Shown: piece after piece, positions 9,889-19,847 of the stretch
Position numbering within the stretch: the first letter of the stretch is position 1
Layout of the letters: each line of letters opens with the position of its first letter
Assembly (NCBI RefSeq): GCF_008692035.1
Contig: NZ_VTFG01000001.1
Span: 3,101,501-3,165,500, forward strand
DNA from: Pseudomonas marginalis
Lineage (GTDB): Bacteria; Pseudomonadota; Gammaproteobacteria; Pseudomonadales; Pseudomonadaceae
DNA length: 64,000 nt
Reading direction: 5' to 3'
The notes under the pieces: generated by a model
Databases searched by the model: none
Told to the model about the DNA's origin: nothing
Seen by the model: only the letters and a program-made list of their open reading frames with translations
Made by a program: the position numbers and the translations under genes

Positions 9889-10656
9889 TCAGCGAGCAAT
9901 GATTAACGGGTGGCCCCGCTCCGGGTGCGGCTGAACCAATACTTCCAAACCAAACACGGCCTTAAGCGGCTCGGGCCGCAGCACCTGCGCCGGTGTATCC
10001 AACGCGTGGGGACGGCCCTGCTCCAGCAGCAAAATGCGATCACAGTAGCGCGCGGCCAGGTTCAGGTCATGGAGGATCACCAGCACCGCCGCACCACGAT
10101 CGGCAAAGCGGCGGATCGCTTGCAGGGTCGTGTGCTGATGCAGGGGGTCCAGCATCGATGTCGGCTCATCCAGCAGCAATGCCTGCCCCGCCTCACCCGG
10201 CCATAGTTGCGCCAGCACCCGCGCCAAGTGCACACGTTGACGCTCGCCACCAGACAGCGCCAAGTAACTGCGACCTTTCAAGTGTGCGACATCCGCCGCC
10301 AGCAAGGCTGCGTGGATAATTTCATCATCGCGCACACGCCCCGCCTGGTGGGGCAAACGGCCCATGCCGACCACCTCTTCGACACGGAACGCGAAGTCCA
10401 GGGTCGAGGTTTGTGGCAACACCGCCAGCCGTTGCGCGCGCTGCGGTCCGCTCCAGTCTTTCAACGCCTGCTGCCCCAACCACACCTTGCCCTGATCCGG
10501 GTGCAACTCGCCGCACAACGCCCCCAGCAACGTACTCTTGCCCGCACCATTGGGACCCAGCACACCGATCACTTCACCCGGCAGCAACTCCAGAGTGACG
10601 TCCGCCAGCACGACCTTGTGGCCACGCCGGATCTGCAGGCCTTCAACACGCAGCAT
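9889..10656 (-). CDS. phuV: haem ABC transporter ATP-binding protein
   Basis: Cytoplasmic ATPase of the haem importer, 255 residues (HmuV/PhuV type). Walker [10 protein letters not shown] (about 34-42), signature [15 protein letters not shown], Walker [12 protein letters not shown] with the switch His in [14 protein letters not shown]. The start overlaps the phuU stop by one base (TGATG), so translation is coupled. Last gene of phuT-phuU-phuV. Energises haem transfer from PhuT through PhuU across the inner membrane. Confidence 0.94.
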   Translation of the reverse strand: MLRVEGLQIRRGHKVVLADVTLELLPGEVIGVLGPNGAGKSTLLGALCGELHPDQGKVWLGQQALKDWSGPQRAQRLAVLPQTSTLDFAFRVEEVVGMGRLPHQAGRVRDDEIIHAALLAADVAHLKGRSYLALSGGERQRVHLARVLAQLWPGEAGQALLLDEPTSMLDPLHQHTTLQAIRRFADRGAAVLVILHDLNLAARYCDRILLLEQGRPHALDTPAQVLRPEPLKAVFGLEVLVQPHPERGHPLIIAR

Positions 10657-11693
10657 CAGGCACGCCCCCGTAACAACAGGTAAAGAAAAAACGGCGCACC
10701 AATAAACGCAGTCACGATACCAATCGGCAATTCAGCCGGCGCCAAGGCCAGTCGCGCAACCAAGTCGGCAAACAGCAACAAACTCGCGCCCGCCAATATC
10801 GACGCCGGCAACAGCACGCGGTGATCAGGCCCGGCCAGCAACCTGACCAGATGCGGCACCACCAGCCCGACAAAACCAATCATGCCCGCCGCAGCCACCG
10901 CAGCACCTACACCTAATGCGGTACAGAACACCAACTCGCGCTTGAGCCCTTCAACATCAATTCCCAGGTGACTGGCCTCGGATTCGCCGAGCAACAGCGC
11001 ATTCAACTCCTTGGCCCGGCGCGGCAACCAGAGCGCCACACCGGCACTGACCAGCAATAAGGGCCATAACCGCGAATAGCTCGCGCCGTTGAGGCTGCCA
11101 AGGTTCCAGAACGTCAGGGTGCGCAGGGTGGCGTCGTCCGCCAGGTAGGTGAACAGGCCCACTGCCGAGCTTGCCAGTGCGGTGAGGGCAATGCCGGCAA
11201 GCAGCATCGTCGCCACATTGGTCTGACCGTTACGGCGCCCCAGCCGATAAACCAGCGCGGTCACGCCCAGCCCGCCTAGAAACGCGCACAGCGACAGCAC
11301 ATAAGGCCCGAATGCCTCCGGTAACCCACCAAAAAACGCACCGCCGACAATGGCGATTGCCGCCCCCAGTGCCGCCCCGCTGGAAACCCCGACCAACCCC
11401 GGATCGGCCAGGGGGTTACGAAACAAACCTTGCATGGCCACACCGGACAATGCCAATACGCCGCCAACCGCCAAACCGAGCAACGTACGCGGCAAACGAA
11501 TCTGCCCCAGGATCAACTCAGCCTGCTCCAGGCCTTGCGCCTCTATCGGCACGCCCATCAAGCGCAATGCCGCCTTGAGTGTATCCAGCAACGGCAAGCT
11601 TACCGGGCCCAGTGCCAACGAGAGCCAGGTCGCCAACAGGCATAACAGCGCCAGGCCGATGAACAGCGTTTTCGGCTTAACCAGCGTAGTCAT
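10656..11693 (-). CDS. phuU: haem ABC transporter permease
   Basis: FecCD/BtuC-family inner-membrane permease, 345 residues, about ten hydrophobic segments. Family hallmarks include [47 protein letters not shown] text near residues 68-110 and [17 protein letters not shown] in the loop contacting the ATPase. The ATG overlaps the phuT stop by 4 bases and its own stop overlaps the phuV start, giving a tightly coupled three-gene operon. Confidence 0.94.
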   Translation of the reverse strand: MTTLVKPKTLFIGLALLCLLATWLSLALGPVSLPLLDTLKAALRLMGVPIEAQGLEQAELILGQIRLPRTLLGLAVGGVLALSGVAMQGLFRNPLADPGLVGVSSGAALGAAIAIVGGAFFGGLPEAFGPYVLSLCAFLGGLGVTALVYRLGRRNGQTNVATMLLAGIALTALASSAVGLFTYLADDATLRTLTFWNLGSLNGASYSRLWPLLLVSAGVALWLPRRAKELNALLLGESEASHLGIDVEGLKRELVFCTALGVGAAVAAAGMIGFVGLVVPHLVRLLAGPDHRVLLPASILAGASLLLFADLVARLALAPAELPIGIVTAFIGAPFFLYLLLRGRA

Positions 11694-12568
11694 GGGGCAG
11701 GTTTAGCCTGTGACGGGTAAAAACCGGCCGAGAGCTTCACCAGACTTTGCGGCAGACGAGGCCCGAGCCCGCCAACCAGCAGGGTCGGGTCAAGCTCGAA
11801 CACGCGGCCACGCTTGGCCGCCGGCGTCGAAGCCAGGATCGGATTCTCCTTGAACAACGCCGCGCGCGCCGCGTCTCCGGTAAGGGCACGATCGGCAAAC
11901 ACCAGCACATCCGGGCTCAACCCTGCCAACGACTCCGCCGAAAACGGCTTGTACCCGCTGTGGGTAGCCAGGTTATGCCCGCCCGCCTGCTGCACCACCC
12001 AATCGCCCGCGGTGTCCTTACCGGCAATCAGTGGCTTGCCGCCAGCATGGCCGATCAGCAGCAACACGCCCGGTGCCTTCTGCGCGGCCTGCGCCTTGGC
12101 GACCCAGCTTTTCTGCTGATCAAGGGCCCGTTCATATCCGGTAAACAATGCACTGGCCTTAGCCTCATCTCCCAGCAACTTGCCCAGGTGCTGAAGATTA
12201 CCCTTCAAGGTCGGCAAATCCGGCTGCGCCGAGAACATCTCGACCTGGACACCTGCACTGCGAATCTGCGCCAGCACCGGTGGCGGCCCCATCTCTTCAG
12301 TCCCCACCAGCACCTGTGGGCGCAGGCTGAGAATGCCTTCGGCCGACAATTGCCGCTGATAGCCGATACTTGGCAACGCCTTGAGCGATTCAGGATGCTG
12401 GCTGGTGGTGTCCACGCCGACCAACTTCGGCTCACCGCCCAACGCCGTAACCCATTCCGACAGCGCCCCACCGGCACTCACCCAGCGTTGTGGCAGTTCA
12501 GAGGCTTGCGCCCCATGGTTGACCAGCAGTCCGACAACAAGCGCAACAGCGCTGGCACTCAGGCGCAT
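11690..12568 (-). CDS. phuT: haem-binding periplasmic protein
   Basis: Cluster-III substrate-binding protein that carries haem from the outer-membrane receptor to PhuUV; 292 residues. Sec signal peptide at residues 1-23 (MRLSASAVALVVGLLVNHGAQA). The segment SIGYQRQLSAEG contains the Tyr that is the haem-iron ligand in PhuT/ShuT-type proteins. An upstream in-frame extension to 12607 exists, but the ATG at 12568 has GGAAGGA upstream and starts a proper signal peptide. No receptor (PhuR) or cytoplasmic haem protein (PhuS) adjoins it. Confidence 0.92.
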   Translation of the reverse strand: MRLSASAVALVVGLLVNHGAQASELPQRWVSAGGALSEWVTALGGEPKLVGVDTTSQHPESLKALPSIGYQRQLSAEGILSLRPQVLVGTEEMGPPPVLAQIRSAGVQVEMFSAQPDLPTLKGNLQHLGKLLGDEAKASALFTGYERALDQQKSWVAKAQAAQKAPGVLLLIGHAGGKPLIAGKDTAGDWVVQQAGGHNLATHSGYKPFSAESLAGLSPDVLVFADRALTGDAARAALFKENPILASTPAAKRGRVFELDPTLLVGGLGPRLPQSLVKLSAGFYPSQAKPAP

Positions 12569-12682
12569 AACAGGGTTTCCTTCCAAAGGGCAGGGCCTTT
12601 CGAGCACTCATCGATGTGACAGATAACCCCTGGCGGACATCGAACTGAGCACCCAGTCAGCTAACGGGCGAAGCCGGCATTT

Positions 12683-12701
12683 GATAATTGTTTGCATTTG
12701 A
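12683..12701 (-). promoter_or_regulatory. weak Fur-box-like site between phuT and the Rieske gene
   Basis: GATAATTGTTTGCATTTGA (plus strand) matches about 11 of 19 positions of the Fur consensus by eye. It sits 115 bases upstream of phuT and 25 bases upstream of the divergent Rieske start, so it could serve either. Expected for a haem-uptake operon, but the match is imperfect. Confidence 0.4.
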
Positions 12702-12725
12702 ACGTCAAGGCACTTAAGGATTGAA

Positions 12726-13043
12726 ATGAAGTTTCTCTGCCCCTCGGACACGCTCGCGCCCAACAGCAGCCTCGGTTTTACGATGGATGGCACGCCGCTG
12801 CTGGCGGTACGCCGGGACGGCATCGCCTACTTCTATATCAACCGCTGCCCACATCGCGGCATTCCACTGGAGTGGCAACCCGACCGGTTCCTTGACGACA
12901 GCGCCAGCCTGATCCAATGCGCCACCCACGGCGCGCTGTTCCTGATCGAAAGCGGCGAGTGCATTGCCGGCCCATGCGCAGGTAAAAGCCTCAAGGCCCT
13001 GCGCGGTCGCGAAGACGCACAGGGCCTGTGGGTGGATCTCTAG
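12726..13043 (+). CDS. Rieske [2Fe-2S] ferredoxin-like protein
   Basis: A 105-residue single-domain Rieske protein. The cluster ligands are visible as CPHRG (Cys-x-His) near residues 40-44 and CATHGALF (Cys-x2-His) near 66-73. No signal peptide or membrane anchor, so a soluble cytoplasmic electron carrier or a stand-alone ferredoxin component. No oxygenase or reductase partner lies nearby. Divergent from phuT with a shared 157-base regulatory gap; its last 4 bases overlap the convergent sfsA end. Substrate and partner unknown. Confidence 0.88.
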   Translation: MKFLCPSDTLAPNSSLGFTMDGTPLLAVRRDGIAYFYINRCPHRGIPLEWQPDRFLDDSASLIQCATHGALFLIESGECIAGPCAGKSLKALRGREDAQGLWVDL

Positions 13044-13750
13044 TCGAGCAGCACGTCTAACCGACGGTCCACGCAAATCTCCTCGGATGTCACGCGCACC
13101 CCATACGCCAACACTTCCACCCCGGCAGCTTTAGCTTCGCGCAAGGCCGCACCATAGGCGGCATCGATTTCCAGCGCCGGGCGCACCGCGTCAATCCCCG
13201 AGAGGTTGACGCAATACAACTGCACCGCCCGCACACCTTCACGCGCCAGATGCGCCAGTTCCCGCAGGTGCTTGGCGCCACGCTGGGTCACCGCATCGGG
13301 GAAGGCAGCAACCCGGGTGCCATCAAACCCCAGCGTGACACTTTTGACTTCCACATACGCCGCGCCGTCGGGATATTCGAGACGAAAGTCGATGCGGCTT
13401 TTCTCCTGGCCGTAAGGCACTTCCCGCTTCAACGCGGTGAAACCGTTGAGTTCAGTGATCACGCCAGCGCGCAACGCCTCCTCGACCAACGGATTGGCGC
13501 GTGCCGTGTTAACGCACGCCAAGCGGCCCTGGGGCGTTTCGGCAATTTCCCAGGTGCCGGGCAACTTGCGCTTGGGGTCATTGGAGCGACTGAACCAGAC
13601 CTGCCCGCCTTCCACCATGCAGTTGAGCATCGAACCGGTATTTGGGCAGTGAATAGTCAACAACTCGCCGGTAACGGTTTCGATATCGGTGAGAAAGCGC
13701 TTATAGCGGCGAATCAGCCGGCCTTCTTCGAGGGGAGGATAAAAGCGCAT
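13040..13750 (-). CDS. sfsA: SfsA family protein (sugar fermentation stimulation protein)
   Basis: A 236-residue cytoplasmic protein of the SfsA family, with family segments [35 protein letters not shown] and [16 protein letters not shown]. The C-terminal part looks like a PD-(D/E)xK nuclease fold (VEVKSVT), and in E. coli the protein binds DNA; its physiological role is still unclear. The ATG overlaps the stop of the upstream aminotransferase gene by one base, so the two are co-transcribed. Confidence 0.94.
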   Translation of the reverse strand: MRFYPPLEEGRLIRRYKRFLTDIETVTGELLTIHCPNTGSMLNCMVEGGQVWFSRSNDPKRKLPGTWEIAETPQGRLACVNTARANPLVEEALRAGVITELNGFTALKREVPYGQEKSRIDFRLEYPDGAAYVEVKSVTLGFDGTRVAAFPDAVTQRGAKHLRELAHLAREGVRAVQLYCVNLSGIDAVRPALEIDAAYGAALREAKAAGVEVLAYGVRVTSEEICVDRRLDVLLD

Positions 13751-14922
13751 CAGCCTTGCCAGCTCCGCAGGCCACGCTGGATTCGTTCCACCGCCTCCTG
13801 TAGCCGATCAAGGTTTTGCGTGTAGGCAAAGCGCACATGATGACCCGCTTGATAGCGACCAAAATCCAGACCGGGTGTGAATGCGACATGCTCGGTTTCG
13901 AGGAAATGACGACAAAATGCGAAGGCATCTGCGCCGAACGCACTGATATCGGCGTACAAATAGAACGCACCTTCCGGCTCTACGGCAATCCCGAAGCCCA
14001 ACTCGCGCAAAGCGGGCAGCAGGAAGTCGCGACGCCGGCCAAATTCGGCACGGCGCTCCTCCAGAATGCTCAGGGTTTGCGGGGTAAAGCAGGCGAGCGC
14101 GGCATACTGGGCCATGCTGGGCGCGCTGATATACAGATTTTGCGCCAGTTTTTCCAGGTCGCCGACCGCAGCCGGCGGCGCCACCAGCCAGCCCAGGCGC
14201 CAGCCGGTCATGCCGAAATACTTCGAAAAACTATTCAGGACGAAGGCCTCATCGTCGACCTCCAGCACGCTGGCGGCGTCAGTGCCGTAGGTCAGGCCGT
14301 GATAGATCTCATCCACCACCAAATGGCCGTTACGCGCCTTGATTGCGTCGGAAAGCCCGGCTAATTCATCGCGCGTGAGGATCGTGCCGGTGGGATTCGC
14401 CGGGGAGGCAACCAACGCGCCCACGCTGTCCTGATCCCAGTGTCTGGCCACCAGGTCAGCGGTCAGTTGATAACGCACTTCAGGGCCTACCGGCACCAGT
14501 TGCGCGGCACCTTCCACCAGGCGCAGGAAGTGCCGGTTACACGGGTAACCCGGGTCTGCCAGCAGCCAATGCTTGCCGGGGTCCACCAACAGGCTGCTGG
14601 CCAACAACAGTGCGCCGGAGCCCCCGGGAGTGATCAGGATACGCTCGGGATCGACGTTCAATCCGTAGCGCTGCTGGTAGAAACCGCTGATGGCTTCACG
14701 CAATTCCGGCAGGCCACGGGCCGCGGTATAGCGGGTCTTGCCATTGGCCAACGCCGCCTGGCCGGCCTGGATGATCGGCTCGGCCGTGGTGAAATCCGGC
14801 TCGCCGATCTCCAGGTGGATCACATCATGGCCTGCCGCTTGCAGCTCATTGGCTCGCGCCAGCAACGCCATGACATGAAAAGGTTCGATAGCGCGACTGC
14901 GCGCACTGTAGGGCTGAGCCAT
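13750..14922 (-). CDS. PLP-dependent class I/II aminotransferase
   Basis: Fold-type I aminotransferase of 390 residues. Substrate-binding segment [13 protein letters not shown] near 37-49; cofactor-contact segments ANPTGTIL and [10 protein letters not shown]; catalytic Lys in [16 protein letters not shown] (about 230-245); Arg that binds the substrate carboxylate in HHVRFAYT. The closest general family is aspartate/alanine-type or MalY/PatB-like transaminases; exact substrate cannot be read from sequence. Promoter-proximal gene of the pair with sfsA. Confidence 0.88.
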   Translation of the reverse strand: MAQPYSARSRAIEPFHVMALLARANELQAAGHDVIHLEIGEPDFTTAEPIIQAGQAALANGKTRYTAARGLPELREAISGFYQQRYGLNVDPERILITPGGSGALLLASSLLVDPGKHWLLADPGYPCNRHFLRLVEGAAQLVPVGPEVRYQLTADLVARHWDQDSVGALVASPANPTGTILTRDELAGLSDAIKARNGHLVVDEIYHGLTYGTDAASVLEVDDEAFVLNSFSKYFGMTGWRLGWLVAPPAAVGDLEKLAQNLYISAPSMAQYAALACFTPQTLSILEERRAEFGRRRDFLLPALRELGFGIAVEPEGAFYLYADISAFGADAFAFCRHFLETEHVAFTPGLDFGRYQAGHHVRFAYTQNLDRLQEAVERIQRGLRSWQG

Positions 14923-15242
14923 TAGCCTTCCTTAACGGTGAGGACAAAATCAGGATTCTACCGAACCCTCGCGGTAAAACATGCTCTATTGCCTGCCTGG
15001 CCGTCCAAGATGAACCCGGCAAGCGCTTGCAAAACGACTAAAATCAACATTCGAGACGATGCATACCCAGCCACAGCGGGCTGCTGCAGTTGGCAACCCC
15101 TGCGTGACGGGCGTCGACAACCGGGAGTGGCGCACCCTGAATCTATCTGGTAAGTTCGCCCGCTTGCAGCCGCAGGGCCGGCAGGTGTCGGTAACGTTGC
15201 AATCCTGCGCAATGGATTAGAAGAGTGAGAGGCGGTCTATTC
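14923..15242. other. 320-base divergent gap between aminotransferase and dksA
   Basis: Must hold promoters for both directions. I see no convincing consensus sigma-70 pair, no stable terminator and no open frame with a ribosome-binding site. GAGAGG at 15227-15232 is the likely dksA ribosome-binding site. A long untranslated dksA leader is possible. Confidence 0.5.
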
Positions 15243-15677
15243 ATGTCCACCCAAGCAAAGCAACAGAGCATCAGCGGCTTCCAACCCTACGTTGAATCGA
15301 AGGGTGAGGAATACATGGGCAAGCCCATGCGCGAGCACTTCTCCAAAATCCTGAAGCAGTGGAAGCAGGACTTGATGCAGGAAGTCGACCGCACGGTTGA
15401 CCATATGAAGGATGAAGCGGCCAACTTCCCGGACCCGGCAGATCGTGCCAGCCAGGAAGAAGAGTTCGCCCTCGAACTGCGCGCCCGCGATCGCGAGCGC
15501 AAGCTGATCAAGAAAATCGACAAGACGTTGCAACTGATCGAAGACGAAGAATACGGCTGGTGCGAATCCTGCGGTGTCGAGATCGGTATCCGTCGCCTGG
15601 AAGCCCGCCCTACTGCGGACCTCTGCGTAGACTGCAAGACCTTGGCTGAAATCAAGGAAAAACAGGTCGGCAAGTGA
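15243..15677 (+). CDS. dksA: RNA polymerase-binding transcription factor DksA
   Basis: Co-regulator with ppGpp that binds the RNA polymerase secondary channel and controls rRNA and amino acid promoters; 144 residues. A long coiled coil (about 30-105) with the tip DPADRASQEEE carries the acidic residues that reach the active centre, followed by a four-Cys zinc finger CESCG...CVDCK (C-x2-C-x17-C-x2-C). All four Cys are present, so it is the canonical zinc form, not the Cys-poor DksA2. Start chosen at ATG 15243; an in-frame GTG at 15225 would precede the ribosome-binding site. Confidence 0.96.
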   Translation: MSTQAKQQSISGFQPYVESKGEEYMGKPMREHFSKILKQWKQDLMQEVDRTVDHMKDEAANFPDPADRASQEEEFALELRARDRERKLIKKIDKTLQLIEDEEYGWCESCGVEIGIRRLEARPTADLCVDCKTLAEIKEKQVGK

Positions 15678-15694
15678 TCCAGCCGAGCTGAACG

Positions 15695-15723
15695 AATGGG
15701 GCGTGGAAACGCCCCATTTTTGT
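15695..15723 (+). terminator. dksA terminator
   Basis: AATGGGGCGT-GGAA-ACGCCCCATT, a 10-bp perfect stem at 15695-15718, running into TTTTTGTTT. Confidence 0.9.
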
Positions 15724-15760
15724 TTCTGGGATTTACCGATTTTCCAGTAGTATCCGGCCC

Positions 15761-16648
15761 ATGACTGCCTCTACCTATATCGGGCGTTTCGCCCCCACGC
15801 CCAGCGGCCATCTGCACTTCGGTTCCCTGGTCGCCGCCCTCGCCTCCTACCTCGACGCCCGCGCCAATCGCGGCCGCTGGCTGATGCGCATGGAAGACCT
15901 CGACCCGCCCCGCGAAGAGCCCGGCGCCCAGGTGGCAATCCTGCATGCCCTGGAGAGCTACGGCTTTGAGTGGGATGGCGAACTGGTCCGACAAAGCGAG
16001 CGGCAGGACGCCTACGCCAAGGTACTGAACGATATGTTCAACCACGGCCTGGCCTACGCCTGTACCTGTTCACGTAAACAATTGGAGCCCTACGACGGGA
16101 TTTACCCAGGCCTGTGCCGAAATGCCGGTCACGACCAGCAGGACGCCGCCATCCGCCTGCGTGTTCCCGAGCTGGAGTACCACTTTACTGACCGCGTACA
16201 AGGAGAATTCCGACAACACCTGGGCCGTGACGTCGGCGACTTCGTCATCCGTCGCCGCGATGGCCTCTACGCCTACCAACTGGCCGTGGTGCTCGACGAT
16301 GCCTGGCAAGGGGTTACCGATATCGTGCGCGGCGCCGACCTGCTCGACTCCACGCCACGCCAGCTGTACCTGCAGGAGTTGCTGGGCCTGCGCCAGCCGC
16401 GCTATCTGCACGTACCGTTGATCGTCCAGCCAGACGGTAACAAGTTGGGCAAGTCCTATCGTTCTCCGCCGCTGCATCCCGACCAGGCCACGCCGCTGCT
16501 ATTGAGAGCCCTGCGCGCCCTTGGCCAGCAGCCTGGCGACGAACTGCTTCATGCCAGCCCACGGGAGTTGCTGGATTGGGGCATTGTGCACTGGGATGCC
16601 AGCAGGATCCCGCGCACACTGACCCTGGCCGAAGCGCAATTACGCTGA
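15761..16648 (+). CDS. gluQRS: glutamyl-Q tRNA(Asp) synthetase
   Basis: Truncated GluRS paralogue that loads glutamate onto queuosine-34 of tRNA-Asp; 295 residues, lacking the anticodon-binding domain. HIGH-type motif in RFAPTPSGHLHFGSL (9-23), zinc-site Cys in YACTCSRKQ and YPGLCR, and KMSKS-like motif NKLGKSY. The dksA-gluQRS order is conserved in gammaproteobacteria and supports the call; a dksA terminator separates them, so read-through or a separate promoter is needed. Confidence 0.95.
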   Translation: MTASTYIGRFAPTPSGHLHFGSLVAALASYLDARANRGRWLMRMEDLDPPREEPGAQVAILHALESYGFEWDGELVRQSERQDAYAKVLNDMFNHGLAYACTCSRKQLEPYDGIYPGLCRNAGHDQQDAAIRLRVPELEYHFTDRVQGEFRQHLGRDVGDFVIRRRDGLYAYQLAVVLDDAWQGVTDIVRGADLLDSTPRQLYLQELLGLRQPRYLHVPLIVQPDGNKLGKSYRSPPLHPDQATPLLLRALRALGQQPGDELLHASPRELLDWGIVHWDASRIPRTLTLAEAQLR

Positions 16649-16710
16649 AGGCGCTTGCAGCCTGCCAGCCATCCGTTACCATCGCCGCAGTTTTTTAATC
16701 AGAGGCCAAC

Positions 16711-16887
16711 ATGTACATCTATCGATTGGTCCTGCTGCTGGTCGTCGGGATCTACTTGTTTTCCCCCGCCATCATGGATTGGTGGATCGACGCCACGGGC
16801 GCCTGGTATCGCCCCTATCTGCTGTGGCTGATCCTGATCGTCGTGACCTTCATCCTGCAGAGCCAAAAAGATGCCGATGAGCTTTAG
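16711..16887 (+). CDS. cbrX: small two-helix membrane protein CbrX
   Basis: A 58-residue frame from the ATG at 16711 to TAG at 16887: MYIYRLVLLLVVGIYLFSPA, a short loop with WWIDATGAWYRP, then YLLWLILIVVTFILQ and the tail SQKDADEL. Two hydrophobic segments of about 16-18 residues predict an inner-membrane hairpin. It overlaps the cbrA start by 17 bases, so cbrA translation is likely coupled to it. A small gene at this site, named cbrX, is known in pseudomonads. Function beyond coupling is unknown. Confidence 0.8.
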   Translation: MYIYRLVLLLVVGIYLFSPAIMDWWIDATGAWYRPYLLWLILIVVTFILQSQKDADEL

Positions 16888-19825
16888 CCTCACCCAGATG
16901 CTGCTGATCAGCGCCGCTTACCTGGCGGCACTGTTCGGCGTCGCCTGGATCAGTGAGCGCGGAATGATTCCGCGGGCGATCATTCGCCATCCGTTGACCT
17001 ACACCTTGTCCCTCGGCGTGTACGCCAGCGCCTGGGCGTTCTATGGCACCGTCGGCCTGGCCTATCAATACGGCTACGGCTTTCTCTCCAGCTACCTGGG
17101 TGTGTCCGGCGCGTTCCTGCTGGCACCGGTGCTGCTGTACCCGATCCTGAAAATTACTCGCACCTATCAGTTGTCGTCACTGGCCGACCTGTTCGCCTTC
17201 CGCTTCCGCAGCACGTGGGCCGGGGCATTGACTACGGTGTTCATGCTGATCGGCGTGCTGCCCTTGCTGGCCCTGCAGATCCAGGCGGTGGCCGACTCCA
17301 TCAGCATCCTGACCCGCGAGCCGGTGCAACACCGGGTCGCCCTGGCGTTCTGTGCGCTGATCAGCCTGTTCACGATTTTCTTCGGCTCACGTCACATCGC
17401 CACCCGCGAGAAACACGAAGGGCTGGTATTTGCGATTGCGTTCGAATCGGTGATCAAGCTGATCGCCATCGGCGGCGTCGGTCTCTACGCGCTCTATGGC
17501 GTGTTCGACGGCCCGCAACAGCTGGAGCTGTGGCTGTTGCAAAACCAGACCGCTCTCGCCGCCCTGCACACGCCGTTGCAGGAAGGCCCATGGCGCACGC
17601 TGTTGCTGGTGTTCTTCGCCTCGGCAATCGTAATGCCCCACATGTACCACATGACCTTCACCGAGAACCTCAACCCGCGCTCGCTGGTCAGCGCAAGCTG
17701 GGGCTTGCCGCTGTTCCTGCTGTTGATGAGCCTTGCGGTGCCGCTGATCCTCTGGGCCGGCCTGAAACTGGGGGCCACCACCAACCCCGAGTATTTCACC
17801 CTGGGTATCGGTATCGCCGCCAATAGCCCGGCGTTGGCGCTGCTGGCGTATGTGGGCGGCTTGTCTGCTGCCAGCGGGCTGATTATCGTCACGACGCTGG
17901 CTCTATCGGGCATGGCCCTCAATCACCTGGTGCTGCCGCTGTACCAGCCGCCCGCCGAAGGCAATATCTACCGCTGGCTGAAATGGACGCGCCGCGCACT
18001 CATCGTCGCGATCATCATGGCCGGCTACGGGTTCTACCTGTTGCTCGGCGCCGGGCAGGACCTGGCCAACCTGGGCATTGTCGCGTTTGTCGCCACCTTG
18101 CAGTTCCTGCCGGGAGTGCTGTCGGTGCTGTACTGGCCGACCGCCAACCGCCGTGGGTTTATCGCCGGGCTGCTGGCCGGGATCCTGGTATGGATCGTCA
18201 CCATGCTACTGCCGTTGGTCGGCAACCTGCAGGGTTTCTACATTCCGCTGCTGAACATGATCTACGTGCTGGACGACACCAGCTGGCACATGGCGGCGAT
18301 TGCCTCGCTGGCCGCCAACGTACTGATGTTCACCCTGATATCGCTGTTCACCAACGCCAGCCCGGAAGAGACCAGCGCCGCCGAGGCGTGCGCGGTGGAT
18401 AACGTGCGTCGACCGCAACGCCGCGAACTGCACGCGGCCTCGCCCCAGGAGTTCGCCACGCAACTGGCCAAGCCCCTCGGCGCCAAGGCGGCTCAGAAGG
18501 AAGTCGAACAGGCGCTGCGCGATCTGTACCTGCCCTTTGACGAGCGCCGCCCGTATGCGCTGCGTCGCCTGCGCGACCGCATCGAAGCCAACCTGTCCGG
18601 CCTGATGGGCCCCAGCGTGTCCCAGGACATGGTGGAAACCTTCCTGCCCTACAAGGCCGGCGGCGAAAACTACGTCACCGAGGACATCCATTTCATCGAA
18701 AGCCGGCTGGAGGATTACCACTCACGCCTCACCGGCCTGGCGGCCGAACTCGACGCCCTGCGCCGCTACCACCGCCAGACCCTGCAGGAACTGCCGATGG
18801 GCGTGTGTTCCCTGGCCAAGGATCAGGAGATCCTGATGTGGAACAAGGCCATGGAAGAACTCACCGGCATCGCCGCGCAACGGGTGGTGGGCTCGCGCCT
18901 GAATACCCTGGGCGATCCGTGGAAAGAACTGCTCCAGGGCTTTATCAACCTGCCCGACGAGCACTTGCACAAACAGCACCTGGCGCTCGACGGCCAGACC
19001 CGCTGGCTCAACCTGCACAAAGCCGCGATCGATGAACCGTTGGCTCCCGGTAACAGCGGCCTGGTGCTGCTGGTCGAAGACCTGACTGAAACCCAGATGC
19101 TCGAAGACAAGCTGGTGCACTCCGAGCGCCTGGCCAGCATTGGTCGCCTGGCAGCGGGCGTGGCCCACGAAATCGGCAACCCGATCACCGGTATCGCCTG
19201 CCTCGCGCAAAACCTGCGGGAAGAGCGTGAGGAGGACGGCGAAATCATCGAAATCAGCGGGCAGATCCTCGAACAGACCAAGCGCGTCTCGCGCATCGTG
19301 CAGTCGCTGATGAGTTTTGCCCATGCCGGCGGCCATCAGAATCTGGATGAGGCCGTGTGCCTGGCCGAAGTGGCCCAGGATGCCATTGGGCTGCTCGCCT
19401 TGAACCGGCGCAATTTCGAAGTACAGTTCTTCAACCTGTGCGACCCCGACCATTGGGTCGACGGCGACTCACAACGCCTGGCCCAAGTGCTGATCAACCT
19501 GCTGTCCAACGCCCGTGACGCAACCCCGGCCGGTGGTGCGGTACGCGTCAAGACCGAGGCTTTCGAACATACCGTCGATCTGATCGTCGAAGATGAAGGC
19601 AGCGGTATTCCACAGAACATCATGGACCGATTGTTCGAACCCTTCTTCACCACCAAGGACCCGGGTGAAGGTACCGGTCTGGGCCTTGCACTGGTCTATT
19701 CCATCGTTGAAGAGCATTATGGACAAATCACCATCGACAGCCCGGCTGACACCGAAAGCCAACGCGGCACCCGTATTCGGGTGACCTTGCCGCGTCATGT
19801 CGAAGCGACGTCCGCTGTGAACTGA
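16871..19825 (+). CDS. cbrA: sensor histidine kinase CbrA with SLC5-like transporter domain
   Basis: Membrane sensor of 984 residues controlling carbon/nitrogen balance and catabolite repression. Residues about 1-500 form a sodium/solute-symporter-like domain with about 13 transmembrane helices; then a linker, a PAS-like region (about 630-740), HisKA with phospho-acceptor His in [14 protein letters not shown], and HATPase with N box [10 protein letters not shown] and G boxes DEGSGIP and [10 protein letters not shown]. All catalytic motifs are intact. An alternative ATG at 16877 would shorten it by two residues. Followed 22 bases later by its regulator cbrB. Confidence 0.96.
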   Translation: MPMSFSLTQMLLISAAYLAALFGVAWISERGMIPRAIIRHPLTYTLSLGVYASAWAFYGTVGLAYQYGYGFLSSYLGVSGAFLLAPVLLYPILKITRTYQLSSLADLFAFRFRSTWAGALTTVFMLIGVLPLLALQIQAVADSISILTREPVQHRVALAFCALISLFTIFFGSRHIATREKHEGLVFAIAFESVIKLIAIGGVGLYALYGVFDGPQQLELWLLQNQTALAALHTPLQEGPWRTLLLVFFASAIVMPHMYHMTFTENLNPRSLVSASWGLPLFLLLMSLAVPLILWAGLKLGATTNPEYFTLGIGIAANSPALALLAYVGGLSAASGLIIVTTLALSGMALNHLVLPLYQPPAEGNIYRWLKWTRRALIVAIIMAGYGFYLLLGAGQDLANLGIVAFVATLQFLPGVLSVLYWPTANRRGFIAGLLAGILVWIVTMLLPLVGNLQGFYIPLLNMIYVLDDTSWHMAAIASLAANVLMFTLISLFTNASPEETSAAEACAVDNVRRPQRRELHAASPQEFATQLAKPLGAKAAQKEVEQALRDLYLPFDERRPYALRRLRDRIEANLSGLMGPSVSQDMVETFLPYKAGGENYVTEDIHFIESRLEDYHSRLTGLAAELDALRRYHRQTLQELPMGVCSLAKDQEILMWNKAMEELTGIAAQRVVGSRLNTLGDPWKELLQGFINLPDEHLHKQHLALDGQTRWLNLHKAAIDEPLAPGNSGLVLLVEDLTETQMLEDKLVHSERLASIGRLAAGVAHEIGNPITGIACLAQNLREEREEDGEIIEISGQILEQTKRVSRIVQSLMSFAHAGGHQNLDEAVCLAEVAQDAIGLLALNRRNFEVQFFNLCDPDHWVDGDSQRLAQVLINLLSNARDATPAGGAVRVKTEAFEHTVDLIVEDEGSGIPQNIMDRLFEPFFTTKDPGEGTGLGLALVYSIVEEHYGQITIDSPADTESQRGTRIRVTLPRHVEATSAVN

Positions 19826-19847
19826 GACCGTCGAGAGAATTGAATCA

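Noticed and set aside
15287..16045. 252-codon minus-strand frame opposite dksA and gluQRS
   Set aside because: Crosses the dksA terminator and mirrors two well-supported genes.
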